The notes: generated by a model from the letters alone, not told the origin. Counted from the stretch's first letter, positions 26,101 through 35,023 are shown. The stretch is DNA of 64,000 nucleotides from JBGASG01 sp046328035 (GCA_046328035.1 JAXLXI010000016.1:87403-151402); one strand, 5' to 3'. Numbers and translations: made by a program.

Positions 26101-27993
26101 GTCTTTGAGAAAGGTGTTGAGCGCCAGGTCCAGTTGCTTGCGATAGAGTGGATCCTGATGAATTGCGTTCCAGTCGTGCTCGCTGATGTTATTAACGGCC
26201 TGGAGCATCCTATTGGTGTCGTGGTGCTCGTTGATGCGCAGCCCGGTATTGAACACAGGAATGCCGTCGTCGTGAAGAGCAGCAAGCTGAGAAATCAGAC
26301 TACCGCTGCCTCTGGTGATCTGCGCTTCCCACATCGCCACCTCGCGCGCGGTGCCTGCAGCTTGCAATGCTTCATGAATGCGGGAGAATGTAGAATTTGG
26401 CGACGGCGCAGTTGTGTCGCCTGGTGCCTTCGCCAGTTCCGCCTGCATGCCCTTGATAAATTCCTGCCGTTCCGCATCGGAGATGTGTTCGACGGCGAAC
26501 GCGATGTGTTCTTTATTGGAACCGTAGAAATGCGTATCTCCGTGAATCAGAGTTGCGGTGCTGATGCCACCGTCGCGAACATAGTCAGACGCAATCTCCG
26601 CACCGGAATCGCCGAACTTCTGTTTCATCTCAAGTTGCTTGGCCGGCGTGCTGTACTCTTTGCGCACGGCTTCCACTGCCGGGTTGGCAGTGTTGACGAA
26701 CGCCTCGTTGAAGATGTCGGCGTTGCCGTAGTTCAAACCAATTTCGGCCAGGTTGCGCACATCAGCCTGATCGAGATTGGCTCCCTTCTTGATATAAATC
26801 GCCAGCGCATCGCGCGTCGCCTGGGAGATATTAGGATTGTTCAAGAGAGTGGATGCCAGGGACGGCTCGCCGGGGTGGGCGTTCGCGTAGCTGTTGAAGA
26901 GCGCGCCGAGATCTTTGGGATGCAGCGTGCCGAGAGTTTCTCGCAGTTGCCTCTCAGCGAACGACTGATTGGCAACGGCGTTAAATCCGGCGACCATCTG
27001 CCCAACCGAGGACACATCTTTGATATTCGACGGCAGCGGTGCAAACTGTGCATAACCGAGAGTACCGGTTGTATCTGAGAGAGTCTTGCTGAAGTTGAGT
27101 GTGTCCAGACTGCGCTCGATAGATCCAAGATCGTCGGCGTGACTGGTGCCGTCACGATGCAGCAACGCTTGCAATTGCAGGGAGTCTTGCGGCAACATTC
27201 GTCCAGCTACATCAGCTTGGAATTCAGTTTTGTACTCATGACGGTAGATCGCCATGATTCGCTCGCGATCGGCACTGTTGAGCGGATCCAGTGTGTTTAA
27301 AACTGTCTTCGCATCAACGACCGGCACGCCGAACACGTTCGCATTGGCGGCATCATGGAGAGTTTTGGCAGCAACTTGCAACGCTTCGTCGTTGAGATGC
27401 GGCTTCTGCGCGGCCGTGTCGGCGACTGTCGCTTCTGCCTGCTCGGCTCGCATCTTATTTTGCAAGAACTCGATTGAGTTGTCCGCTTGTCCATCTTTGT
27501 GGGCGATCAGCTGTCCGCGCGCACCGTCGCTGGAGGCATCGCCGTCAAGCTGTGTGGTCTGCGCCCCGAACGGGTTGGCGACAAAGTCCTTTGCTTTGTT
27601 CAACATGTACTCGATGGAAAACTTGCTTTGCAGCTGCGCCGCTTCTTCTTCAGAGGCGGCGCCATCAAATATTTTCTTCAACCCGTCGAGAAACGATTGC
27701 CGCGGTGCGGGCGGGCGCGCTCCGTTCGCCGTGTACTCGATGCCTCCGGCTTTGTCCTCGATCACAAACTCGGAAACCGGAGCAGCGCCGCCCAACTTTG
27801 CGTCATCGTGCTTGGTCAGCTTTTTGTCGTCGGTTCCGGAGAACGTGGTGAATTTCTTGGTCGGCTGGGCTTGTGGCTCATCGGCGATGGCCTCGCCCGC
27901 CACCTTTTTGGTCGTAGTCGGACCGCGATCGCCTTCCTGCGCAGCATCCAGGCGCTTGTTCGTGTGATCCGGGTGATGTTCGTCACGAGCCAT
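23143..27993 (-). CDS. Giant protein: annexin-like repeats, hydrophobic core, C-terminal putative kinase
   Basis: A 1616-residue protein starting behind GGGAGG. Residues 1-100 are charged and disordered. Annexin-like helices occur at about 208-266 (SADRERIMAIYRHEYKTEFQ) and 700-750 (KYQQDLDAKLLG then PLDRLEILRLL). Gly/Ala-rich hydrophobic segments at about 840-875 and 1020-1070 may enter membranes. The C-terminus (about 1330-1580) resembles atypical kinases of the HipA/PI3K/Fam20 type: VVFRANLS, EVLGFVQKW, a GDFDDHADNFMI catalytic-loop-like motif (1500-1511) and LD at 1525-1526 as metal site. No signal peptide. The layout recalls effector or toxin proteins with an enzymatic tail; the coupled pseudokinase could be its regulator. 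Function not demonstrated. Confidence 0.75.
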   Translation of the reverse strand: MARDEHHPDHTNKRLDAAQEGDRGPTTTKKVAGEAIADEPQAQPTKKFTTFSGTDDKKLTKHDDAKLGGAAPVSEFVIEDKAGGIEYTANGARPPAPRQSFLDGLKKIFDGAASEEEAAQLQSKFSIEYMLNKAKDFVANPFGAQTTQLDGDASSDGARGQLIAHKDGQADNSIEFLQNKMRAEQAEATVADTAAQKPHLNDEALQVAAKTLHDAANANVFGVPVVDAKTVLNTLDPLNSADRERIMAIYRHEYKTEFQADVAGRMLPQDSLQLQALLHRDGTSHADDLGSIERSLDTLNFSKTLSDTTGTLGYAQFAPLPSNIKDVSSVGQMVAGFNAVANQSFAERQLRETLGTLHPKDLGALFNSYANAHPGEPSLASTLLNNPNISQATRDALAIYIKKGANLDQADVRNLAEIGLNYGNADIFNEAFVNTANPAVEAVRKEYSTPAKQLEMKQKFGDSGAEIASDYVRDGGISTATLIHGDTHFYGSNKEHIAFAVEHISDAERQEFIKGMQAELAKAPGDTTAPSPNSTFSRIHEALQAAGTAREVAMWEAQITRGSGSLISQLAALHDDGIPVFNTGLRINEHHDTNRMLQAVNNISEHDWNAIHQDPLYRKQLDLALNTFLKDGSLEDQSLRYFIDTKLNAKSFEESKLVTPESLGIRFQKPEAESAQPKMDLPPEARPCDVLKAFIDGTHNVTVEDVRRLLNDPTMNLGETKSEFAHKYQQDLDAKLLGKVDPLDRLEILRLLSPEHNARADFYGARFDAKDHSSAIGDPLMTGLSNSSAVQREDHLNKIYGYIQANGSDVDRLSVEKQEQLEKLFWSGSDISHQYSMQNHEFTSQFTDASIGVAAGVAAPFTAGGSWELYVTLMAVGGTYKAAMRPLLEGGNYQANPMTAGKDIFTGGMSTLVAVLGPEMLGINKLAASSTAGFLLKENAELLAQGVTKQQLERELVKASENILAHGAKSAPGIAEKEFAELAKKYAAPGCEEKLAQLMNKTLAENTLPLARNALTRALYERGLVMAAGGAGGGLNEVSTHIFDKDHKDLAKQAIQGILIGAVSAGILDTVFHGAVKVVKATRGRFAGEEVVEVQSENLKFQTRDGETFHEPNSNVDIKGDLQVTDDGQAVIVDHTTGKMHRVEAGEPVERVAPVERVEAPDYQLGLENEPALHIINLKREQQLMYQGKEWKVLAFNNEIVSLGELRVESFDRKALMSKLGRSESFISDLREGSNMWDSQDRQYKIVRIDGRPPNETFVVSSVKEERTVSISELKTEHPEIVSATPKQLLGSHGDPEIAALGRGEITLGERIQTDPDKKLLWYHATCRDPVTNTSYDVVFRANLSAEDTARMQKEVLAQSLFKQMGFDNGYPPSAIRKLNIEGHEVLGFVQKWEGEPVQKGLPKLIETKLYPHQAVGGEAAFVPCREELELIMKPSSDPHALLKSLSERAAHDPSLNAALDRFQGLVADPARLNAVRNDRDFAQFRSAMEQAIIERNVLGDFDDHADNFMIITDASGHLKTVRNLDVAYALDDAAVPYFVQRRKDWVTNDIYATLNEAPISQASLAKLSKFVDNPETPNQLKAQGFSPGQIDKIMARARYFVEHKKFGKVTNVRTQ

Positions 27994-28068
27994 GGCGAGC
28001 CTCCCGCCACTTCATTCCCGATCCTATATATGTCAAAACCCGAGAAAAGCCCAGTTACGGTCAGCCCG

Positions 28069-29175
28069 TCACTTAACGTGCACGGTGACGCTTTCGTAAA
28101 ACGGGATGTCTTCGATCTTCTTGTAGGGTTCACTGTTGTTCGAACGCAGGATCACTTTGTAGATACCGGGATGGGAGTAGGTGTGGGTGAATTTTTTAGT
28201 CTCGCGCACGAGAAGTGTGCTGCCGTTCGTCGCGCCCTGATCGGGTTTGGAACCATCGCCCCAATTGAGACTGTACGAGAATCGCCTTGGATGATTGACC
28301 AGATAACCGAGCACCACGGATGCCGCACCACCACTAGTCGGCGTATTCGAAATGACGTGCAGGCGATCGGAGATGGGCACATATTCGCGCGTCATCTTGA
28401 ACCACGGACTGCTCTTCGTCATCTGCACCGACCCATCGGCGGCGGTGGCAGTCACCACATAACGAAACGTCGTCTTCCCAGCCACCAGCGCTCGATCGTA
28501 AGCCTCGAAAGACGGCGGTTGAAAGCTGGCCGCTTCCGCCGGCTGATTGTAGGCAATTTCCTTCTCGACGCCGTGGGCAATGACTTCATTCTTTTGATCG
28601 ACCAGGTCAACCTTCAACTTGATTGCTCGGTCGGTGGCAAGTTTCCACTTCACGTCCGGAAAGACCTGGTATGTGTACGTGCCACCACTGGGTTGCAGCA
28701 CGTCCAGCGTGACACCAATTTGTGCTGGTCGTCCTCCGCTGGCACCGCTACTGCCGCCGGACGGTGCACCTTGGGCTGAAACAGTGACCGTGTTTTCGCC
28801 GATCCAGTCGTGAATCGGCCGATCCACGTAATCGAGATGGACAATCGATGCCCGCACTCTATAAGTCCCCGGCACCGTATATGTATGCGTACCAAGTGGA
28901 CCAGGTTTACGCTTCTCGGTCATATCGCCGGGCTGGCTCGAGCCATCGCCCCAGTCAATCCACCAGCCAGGATTGCCAAATCCATAGCGGCCGTCCCACT
29001 TGAGAAACTTCTCGCAAAACTTCTGAGGCCCCGTGACGCGCACCGTTAGTGGTGCCGCTCCCTGAACGGCACTTAGCGAAACCAATTCCGGATCAGGGTC
29101 GGTCCATCCCTGAGCAACACTCAACGACTGCGCAAAACACAAGGCAATCAGAGTGGCAAGGATATGCCGCAGCAT
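28069..29175 (-). CDS. Secreted PKD-domain protein
   Basis: A 368-residue protein with a signal peptide (HILATLIALCFAQSLSVAQG) and two PKD-like beta-sandwich domains. The first carries WWIDWGDGSS, HTYTVPGTYRVR; the second SLNWGDGS, FTHTYSHPGIYKVIL. Between them is a Gly/Ser linker and another beta-rich region. PKD domains mediate binding on the outside of the cell. Its ATG shares one base with the stop of the preceding gene (TGATG), so it is translationally coupled to the SseB-like gene. Confidence 0.82.
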   Translation of the reverse strand: MLRHILATLIALCFAQSLSVAQGWTDPDPELVSLSAVQGAAPLTVRVTGPQKFCEKFLKWDGRYGFGNPGWWIDWGDGSSQPGDMTEKRKPGPLGTHTYTVPGTYRVRASIVHLDYVDRPIHDWIGENTVTVSAQGAPSGGSSGASGGRPAQIGVTLDVLQPSGGTYTYQVFPDVKWKLATDRAIKLKVDLVDQKNEVIAHGVEKEIAYNQPAEAASFQPPSFEAYDRALVAGKTTFRYVVTATAADGSVQMTKSSPWFKMTREYVPISDRLHVISNTPTSGGAASVVLGYLVNHPRRFSYSLNWGDGSKPDQGATNGSTLLVRETKKFTHTYSHPGIYKVILRSNNSEPYKKIEDIPFYESVTVHVK

Positions 29176-30641
29176 CAGAGACCGACCCAGGTCTTCGTAT
29201 ACTTCTCTGCTTGCCTGACGGTGCGTTCGATCCAGTCGCGAGTGAACGCGGTGGGATGCTCGTGGAACATCTCCATACCCTTGAAGCTGCGGATTGCCGA
29301 AAGAGGAATCGCATCGGCGCCGGTGGGAAGCAATTTCAAAAGCTCCCTCGCCATGGCGGCGCGTTTTTTGGAGTCCTCGACTTCCTTTTTATCGAGCAGT
29401 CTTCCAAACAAAAGCCATCGCCCCGGTTTCCATAATTTTTCCGGATGCTTGCCGATTTCCCACGCACTGCCGCCAAGCTCGAGCGCCAGCAGACCGGGGC
29501 AAAGGAAATGCGATGGGTTGGGTCCAAAAGTCGTTTCTGTACTTTGATCCGCGGCAGGCAACGAGAAGACCGGACTCAGCGTTGGTCCCGGTTTCTTCAG
29601 ATCTTCTAGTGATTTGGTTTCCAGGGCTCGCCATGTCGAGCTTTCTGCGACAGCCACTCTGACCAGTTTTTCACCTTCGAGACTGGCATCGAGGAAACGC
29701 TGATTATGGTACGGGAAATTGCGAAACCTGAGCCACAACTTGATCTCCTCCAGGCACTGCGCCGGCAGCGGTTTCGTCCCGGGGCGAATGTCTTCACCGC
29801 GGATGATGGCATGAATGAACGCCGGCGATAACACCAGCGAATGCAATTTGTTTTCGCCGCGCCCGATCTTGTTATAGACTTGCGCGCCGCTGGCATTCTC
29901 GTCTGCGAGAAGGCTAAACAGCTCTTGTCCCGTCATCGGAACATACTTGTTGTAACAGAGCCCCCGCCTGTCCGGTCTGGTGTGAATCAACGCCAGTTTA
30001 TCGTTTGTTGAAATCTTCGCAGTCCCATTGTCGGTGTGAGGAAACTCCGCGTAAAACCGGGCATTCAGAAGTTTCTCAACCTGCCCCGGTGCCGGTACTG
30101 TCAGCCACTCTTCGAGATCGCATTCGTCTGCCAACGTTCGCATCAACTGAAAGTGCGACGAGTCGATTTCGAAGTCTGATTGTTCCTTGGTGCGAATCAA
30201 TAGGCCATCAAGACTTTTAGGCAACTGACGGACTAGTTGGCGCCCATCCATTTTCGTTGTTGCGATGCCCTCGGGCTCTGAACCGTAGACGGGTAACAAT
30301 GTGCCACCACGTCCGCTCAGAGGCGTTTTCTTCTGCTTTTTCTTGGGCGCCGGCGGTTGCGCCACCTCCAGCATCTGGCGAAACTCCCCGGGCTCCGCCT
30401 GCATGGTTTCAAGCTTGTTCGATTTTGCGTCGATGGGCACCCACCAGTGATCATTTTCAACGATGGTGGTGAGCAAATCGGGGACAGCGGTATCGTTGCC
30501 GCCCGCCGTAAATAGATCCATGATCGCCTGATTAAACAGCGGCGGCGCCTTCTGCTCGGCAGGCGGCGAAGGCCTGTCAGGCGTGGAGAACATCACCTCG
30601 TTATAGATGATCTGGTCGAAGACGTCTTCCCACGTACTCAT
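29175..30641 (-). CDS. SseB-like hypothetical protein
   Basis: About 488 residues from the ATG at 30641; GTG or ATG codons further upstream are possible. Parts resemble SseB-type domains: LFTAGGNDTAVPDLLTTIVE followed by WWVPID, and later MTGQELFSLLADENASGAQV then LVLSPAFIHAII. A Lys/Pro-rich linker (PAPKKKQKKTPLSGRGG) separates regions. Single Trp-rich segments near the C-terminus (WEIGKHPEKLWKPGRWLLFG) are unassigned. The SseB fold has enhanced-serine-sensitivity or type III chaperone links in other bacteria, but role here is unknown. Coupled to the PKD gene. Confidence 0.6.
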   Translation of the reverse strand: MSTWEDVFDQIIYNEVMFSTPDRPSPPAEQKAPPLFNQAIMDLFTAGGNDTAVPDLLTTIVENDHWWVPIDAKSNKLETMQAEPGEFRQMLEVAQPPAPKKKQKKTPLSGRGGTLLPVYGSEPEGIATTKMDGRQLVRQLPKSLDGLLIRTKEQSDFEIDSSHFQLMRTLADECDLEEWLTVPAPGQVEKLLNARFYAEFPHTDNGTAKISTNDKLALIHTRPDRRGLCYNKYVPMTGQELFSLLADENASGAQVYNKIGRGENKLHSLVLSPAFIHAIIRGEDIRPGTKPLPAQCLEEIKLWLRFRNFPYHNQRFLDASLEGEKLVRVAVAESSTWRALETKSLEDLKKPGPTLSPVFSLPAADQSTETTFGPNPSHFLCPGLLALELGGSAWEIGKHPEKLWKPGRWLLFGRLLDKKEVEDSKKRAAMARELLKLLPTGADAIPLSAIRSFKGMEMFHEHPTAFTRDWIERTVRQAEKYTKTWVGL

Positions 30642-30794
30642 CATTGTATATAGCGCCATCCAGCAGTCGCTTAATTCTACCGCATTCGACTCCACACTTT
30701 GGTCACACTTTCTCCACCCGTTGTCCACACGGCGTGAGTACGCTCTTCCCACTCGCACACCGTCGACCCGACCCATCCCGCTGGAGAATCGTCA

Positions 30795-32489
30795 ATGCAA
30801 GGACTCAACCAACAGACATCAGACGGCATCCCCTTCAATCAGACCGTCATCCGGCGCGCCGGTCCTCACCTGGACCTCGCCGGCTCTTGCAGTTATCTCG
30901 ATGATGAGTTTCTCAACAAACCACTGAACCCACACTCAGCCAAACAGCTGCTGCAACTGTCCAATCTCGTAAAAACAATGCTGTCGGCTTCAGAAAAAGA
31001 AGAACGGCTTGCCACCGCTCGCGACATCTTGAACATCGAACGCCAGTGCGGGCTGGCTCTTGTGGTGCTGGCACGCGAGGGTGCAGCCACCGAAGCCGAG
31101 GCAGACAGTTTTTATCGCCGAGCCATCGAATCGCTGTGCGCGGAACGCGAAGCCAGAAAAAGGCCGACGGCTGAGTCTAAAACGGATATCGACTTCAGCT
31201 TCACGCGAGAACCGGTTGGCTCCTTTTTGGTTTCTGCGGACTTGGTCGTGGCAGTCACACTAGAATTCGCGCGGCGTCTCAAATTACGCGGCGAGATGGA
31301 CGAAGCAATTGCACTCCTGAACCGGGCCACGGATCTGACCTCTGAAGCAAATGCAGCCATGATTGAGTTGTTTGCCTGGCATATGTGCTCTGACCAGGTC
31401 GCGGAAGCGAGAGTTCTTCTCGACCGAAGAGTGGACTTCCATGAGCACTGGTCCTTCATGCATGCATTCGCCACGTACAAGGAACTGGGAGCGTGCGACG
31501 TATCCCGCTCGACAATGCACAACGCGACCCAGAATCACCAGGCTACAGCTCACGCCATGGCAGGTGATGATCTCACCGCGGTGGCAAAATACCTGTTTAC
31601 TGTGTGGGAACCGATTCCCTTCTCAGAGATAACAACTTTTGTCGAGGCGATGCGCCCGGTATTAGATGCGGTGCCCGGTCTGCAACAGTGGCTGATCGAT
31701 TGCGCATGCAATTCACCATCGTTTGCCAACATAACGCAAGCCGTTTCTACCCGTCCCGACATAAGGCCGGCTCAGCAAACCACTCGCAATTCATACGGAA
31801 AGCTCAAGGACTATCTCGACTATGCCCACTCGCACGTGAGACGCAATGAAACCAAAGAGGCCAAGAAGTATATAAAACTGGCGCTTCGTGAATGTGAAAA
31901 GCTGCCGATCGGCACCTGGGAGATTTACTCCACCATGAAGTTTGCGATTTTAGAAAACCTCTTAGGCTGCAAGCACGTAGTGCAGTCCATGTGTGTCAAC
32001 AACTGCGATCTGGCGGAAAAGAGCAACGATCTGCGGCTGAAAGCCAGGGTGTTCCTGGAGGTGGGAATGGTAATGAGCGCCCTGAAGGAAACCGAATTAG
32101 CCGTGTCATTCTACGCACACGCGGGAGACGCGCTGGAAAGACAGCATGACTCAACGCCTGAGTTCGACAGCCATTACGAAATGGCGGCCCCCCTAGATCA
32201 GCTGGCGACACTGATGGTGCTCGATAAAAAGTACGAAGGAGCCGAACACCTCTATCTGCGCATCGCGTCTCTCAACAGACAGTTTTTTCCAATGCATCAT
32301 CCAGCCGTGCTGGCATTTATCTATCTGCGCAGCGAATGCATGCACCTTCTCGGTCGGCACCAGGACGAAGGTGAATTGATCAAGGTGGTACAGGACCTGT
32401 ATCCGGCTCACCTATGCGAAGAACGCGAAAACATTTCCTCGTACTGCAGCAATCACAACATCGGCAGCAGCGCGGAGTCTCTTAATTAG
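30795..32489 (+). CDS. TPR-like helical repeat protein, cytoplasmic
   Basis: A 564-residue protein without signal peptide. It is helical with TPR-like pairs, for example DEAIALLNRATDLTSEAN, FLEVGMVMSALKETELAVSF and LDQLATLMVLDKKYEGAEHL. The N-terminal 60 residues are unique. Function is unknown; a scaffold role is usual for such arrays. It is divergent from the SseB-like gene, with about 150 bp between. Confidence 0.7.
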   Translation: MQGLNQQTSDGIPFNQTVIRRAGPHLDLAGSCSYLDDEFLNKPLNPHSAKQLLQLSNLVKTMLSASEKEERLATARDILNIERQCGLALVVLAREGAATEAEADSFYRRAIESLCAEREARKRPTAESKTDIDFSFTREPVGSFLVSADLVVAVTLEFARRLKLRGEMDEAIALLNRATDLTSEANAAMIELFAWHMCSDQVAEARVLLDRRVDFHEHWSFMHAFATYKELGACDVSRSTMHNATQNHQATAHAMAGDDLTAVAKYLFTVWEPIPFSEITTFVEAMRPVLDAVPGLQQWLIDCACNSPSFANITQAVSTRPDIRPAQQTTRNSYGKLKDYLDYAHSHVRRNETKEAKKYIKLALRECEKLPIGTWEIYSTMKFAILENLLGCKHVVQSMCVNNCDLAEKSNDLRLKARVFLEVGMVMSALKETELAVSFYAHAGDALERQHDSTPEFDSHYEMAAPLDQLATLMVLDKKYEGAEHLYLRIASLNRQFFPMHHPAVLAFIYLRSECMHLLGRHQDEGELIKVVQDLYPAHLCEERENISSYCSNHNIGSSAESLN

Positions 32490-32719
32490 AGCGAAGCCTC
32501 TCTCGATATCGAACGCTCCGGTCTCGCCATGGGGTTGCAGCGCATTGTCAGGAGACAGATTCGACGATGATGTCATTGAATCACTTACCGCATGTCACCG
32601 CCGAATTGTACGCGTTCAGCGGCATACGGCTTGCCGTCTTGGCATCCCGCACTTGCTGGCGACACTGGTAACATAGACGGCTGTCGTTTTTTCACTGCCA
32701 TCTCTCAGCGAGTTCACGG

Positions 32720-33481
32720 ATGACGCTCATAGCAGGTTTGATTCTGACCGTTACAGTGGTTTCTCTCTCCGTCTTCGGACTGATTGCGGCACGACGCTGG
32801 CTGAAAACAGTCAACCTGAAAACACAGCACGACATCGCCGATCCCTACTCGCAGTTCGTTGCGATGCTGTTCGCCGTGCTGCTCGGATTTATGGTGGCAG
32901 ATGCGATGCAAAGGTTTGGTGATGCACGGAAAACGGTGCAGCAGGAAGCTTCTGCTCTGGGCAATGTCTATCGGCTTGCCGAAGGTCTCGAAGACGACAA
33001 GAAAAACAAGCTGCGCGAACTCTGTCACGACTACGCCGAATCAGTGATCAACGACGAATGGCCGCTGATGGCGACGAAGAAACAGGACAGCGAGAACACC
33101 TGGGCGATTTACAGAAAACTGTGGGCGGTGTGCACCACCTACGAGCCCGTTACACAACGTCAGTCCAATATACAGACTCTACTTTTGACGGCGATGGAAT
33201 CAGTCGGTGAAAACCGTCGTTTGCGCGTCGAGGGTCTGCACTCCGGATTGCCTCTGGAACTCTGGGCGGTCCTGGCAGTCGGCGGCGCCTCAACGATTAT
33301 CTTCACCTACTTCTTTGGTGCAGAGAATTTCAAGATTCAGGTGATCATGGTGGGCATGGTCAGCCTTGTGATCTGCCTCAATCTATTCTTGCTGGCGACC
33401 TACGACGACCCGTTCTCCGGCGATGTCCTGATTGCTCCATCGGCCTTCGTCACGCAGTTGCGTCTCTATCGACACAACTAA
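32720..33481 (+). CDS. DUF4239 (bestrophin-like) membrane protein
   Basis: A 253-residue integral membrane protein. The N-terminus has a transmembrane helix, then DPYSQFVAMLFAVLLGFMVA, the DUF4239 hallmark. A helical cytoplasmic middle follows (QEASALGNVYRLAEGL), and two further helices near the C-terminus (LWAVLAVGGASTIIFTYFF and VIMVGMVSLVICLNLFLLA). The family is distantly related to bestrophin-like channels; transport is not shown. The 230 bp upstream contain no gene that I can see. Confidence 0.85.
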   Translation: MTLIAGLILTVTVVSLSVFGLIAARRWLKTVNLKTQHDIADPYSQFVAMLFAVLLGFMVADAMQRFGDARKTVQQEASALGNVYRLAEGLEDDKKNKLRELCHDYAESVINDEWPLMATKKQDSENTWAIYRKLWAVCTTYEPVTQRQSNIQTLLLTAMESVGENRRLRVEGLHSGLPLELWAVLAVGGASTIIFTYFFGAENFKIQVIMVGMVSLVICLNLFLLATYDDPFSGDVLIAPSAFVTQLRLYRHN

Positions 33482-33484
33482 CCA

Positions 33485-34420
33485 TCAGGCTTCACGCAAT
33501 AACGCCCGGTTTTCTTCCATCGGCAAATCGCGATGATGAGACCACTCCATAATTGAACCGTCGTAAACCCGAACGATCTGCCCGGTGTATATCTCGTGGA
33601 GCAGCGCCATGGTTCCCGCGCGCACACCAACCTCGCAATAAGAGATCAGATTGCCACCATCAAGTTCGGGACCGACGCGCGCCAGTTTTGCGCGGTAATT
33701 CTGCCCGGTGGTGAACGAGTTGCCATCCGCGTCGTAGTAATCCTGAAATGGAAACAGCCGCGAATTCGGCAGATGCCCCTTGCGCGGTTGATAGTCGTAG
33801 CAGTCGCCGACGTACTCCGCCACGCATCTGGTATCAATCAGAGATACGCCGCCGCCAGTCAATTCGTTGGTCAGTTGATCCAACGTAATCCGCCGTTCCT
33901 CACGCTGGTGCAGTGCAAAGTTTCCTGGCGGCAAAATCGTCGCTTCCGCAGTGATGGCACCAACATGCGCACACCACGCAGCCCATCCGCCATCGAGCAG
34001 AGAAACCTGCGCCGCACCAAAGTAGAGCAGCATCCAGGCGATGCGTCCATCGCGCCCTTTCGAAGGAATGCCGTCCGCATACACCACGATAGGCAAGCTG
34101 CTGTCCAGTCCGCATCGGCTCAACCGGCGCGCAGCTTCGGACTGCACGGGGTCTGCCAATTTGCCCCAATAACCGGGCTGCGCTATCTGAGCGCCCGCGC
34201 TCGACGGCGCCGCCTCGCACCAGTCTTCCCACTCCAGCAAGACCGCGCCCGGAATGTGTCCCTGCAGAAATTCGTCCTTCGTGCGGGCATCGACAAACTG
34301 AATGCGCGCGTCACCATGCTTGGTGGCACCAACCAATTCAGATACTGATGGAAGACTGACCTTCTGCGTACTCAATCCACTGCGGCTTGTTTGCAGCCGA
34401 TTCCCGACACGACAGACCAC
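33485..34420 (-). CDS. Sulfurtransferase with two rhodanese domains
   Basis: A 311-residue thiosulfate or mercaptopyruvate sulfurtransferase. Both rhodanese domains are seen: IQFVDARTKDEFLQGHIPGA in the first and VSLIDTRCVAEY plus KGHLPNSRLFPF in the second. The catalytic Cys262 sits in SYCEVGVRAGT, where rhodaneses have C-x-x-G-x-R-(A/S), so the enzyme is probably active. The start is GTG 34420, possibly a little late or early. It converges with the DUF4239 gene, 3 bp apart. Confidence 0.9.
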   Translation of the reverse strand: MVCRVGNRLQTSRSGLSTQKVSLPSVSELVGATKHGDARIQFVDARTKDEFLQGHIPGAVLLEWEDWCEAAPSSAGAQIAQPGYWGKLADPVQSEAARRLSRCGLDSSLPIVVYADGIPSKGRDGRIAWMLLYFGAAQVSLLDGGWAAWCAHVGAITAEATILPPGNFALHQREERRITLDQLTNELTGGGVSLIDTRCVAEYVGDCYDYQPRKGHLPNSRLFPFQDYYDADGNSFTTGQNYRAKLARVGPELDGGNLISYCEVGVRAGTMALLHEIYTGQIVRVYDGSIMEWSHHRDLPMEENRALLREA

Positions 34421-34477
34421 AGTTTGGCAGGATATGCCTTATACCGCAAGACTGCCGACAGCTAAAATGTTGGCAGC

Positions 34478-34648
34478 TTACTTCTGCTCGTCCTGCTCGT
34501 CCTGCTGAGGTTTCGTCTCAGTCGGCTTTTGACGCTCGAGTCCGGCCATTTTCGCCTGAAATTCGGCTTCTGCTTCGAACTCGTCCTCACCGCACGGGAC
34601 AGTGCCATGCAGCGCGGTTTGCTCCTCTTTTTTGTCGGTTGACGCCAT
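34478..34648 (-). CDS. Small acidic hypothetical protein
   Basis: A 56-residue protein, Glu/Gln/Lys-rich (EDEFEAEAEFQAKMAGLE), ending in a tandem 9-bp repeat that codes DEQDEQK. The ATG at 34648 has GGAGAAGAG upstream, which makes it more likely to be translated than chance. No domain recognised. Confidence 0.5.
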   Translation of the reverse strand: MASTDKKEEQTALHGTVPCGEDEFEAEAEFQAKMAGLERQKPTETKPQQDEQDEQK

Positions 34649-34711
34649 TATTCTCTTCTCCAATGACGGTGGCATGAGATAAGATGCGGCGCCAATACTA
34701 AAGTGCCTTAG

Positions 34712-35023
34712 TTACTTCGCTTCGTCTGCAGCTTTGTCGGCCGCCTTCGCGTTGAGCTCAGCTGCTTTGGCAGCCTGCTTGTCGGCATCTTTCTGAGCTT
34801 TGGCAGCCTTCTTCGCATGTTTAGCGGCCTTGCCCGGCTTGCCTACGGCCTGGTCTGTAGCGGAAGCTTCCGAGTTTGCGTTGGCGGCATTCTGCGTGGC
34901 ACTGGCTTCGGCGGCTTTCTTATCGGCTTTCGCCTGGGTCTCGGCAGCGTCGTCAGCGAATGCGGACGTGGTGCCAAACGTGAGCAAAGACATAAGCGCA
35001 ACGGCTGTGGCGATGGATTTCAT
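34712..35023 (-). CDS. Small secreted Ala/Lys-rich helical protein
   Basis: A 103-residue protein with a strong AAGGAG site and a signal peptide (IATAVALMSLLTFGTTSAFADD). The mature part is an Ala/Lys/Glu repeat (AKADKKAAEASATQNAANAN) and probably forms a long amphipathic or coiled-coil helix. Similar low-complexity periplasmic proteins are common and their function is unknown. A 6-bp hairpin (35050-35065) lies in its leader. Confidence 0.75.
   Translation of the reverse strand: MKSIATAVALMSLLTFGTTSAFADDAAETQAKADKKAAEASATQNAANANSEASATDQAVGKPGKAAKHAKKAAKAQKDADKQAAKAAELNAKAADKAADEAK

Noticed and set aside
23143..27993. HipA toxin of a HipBA toxin-antitoxin pair
   Set aside because: There is no HipB-like DNA-binding partner and the protein is far too large; only the catalytic-loop pattern is similar.
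25897..28779. Long plus-strand reading frames (393 and 430 residues) opposite the giant gene
   Set aside because: They are antisense to a well-supported gene, have Arg/His-rich compositions, no ribosome-binding site and no recognisable domain.
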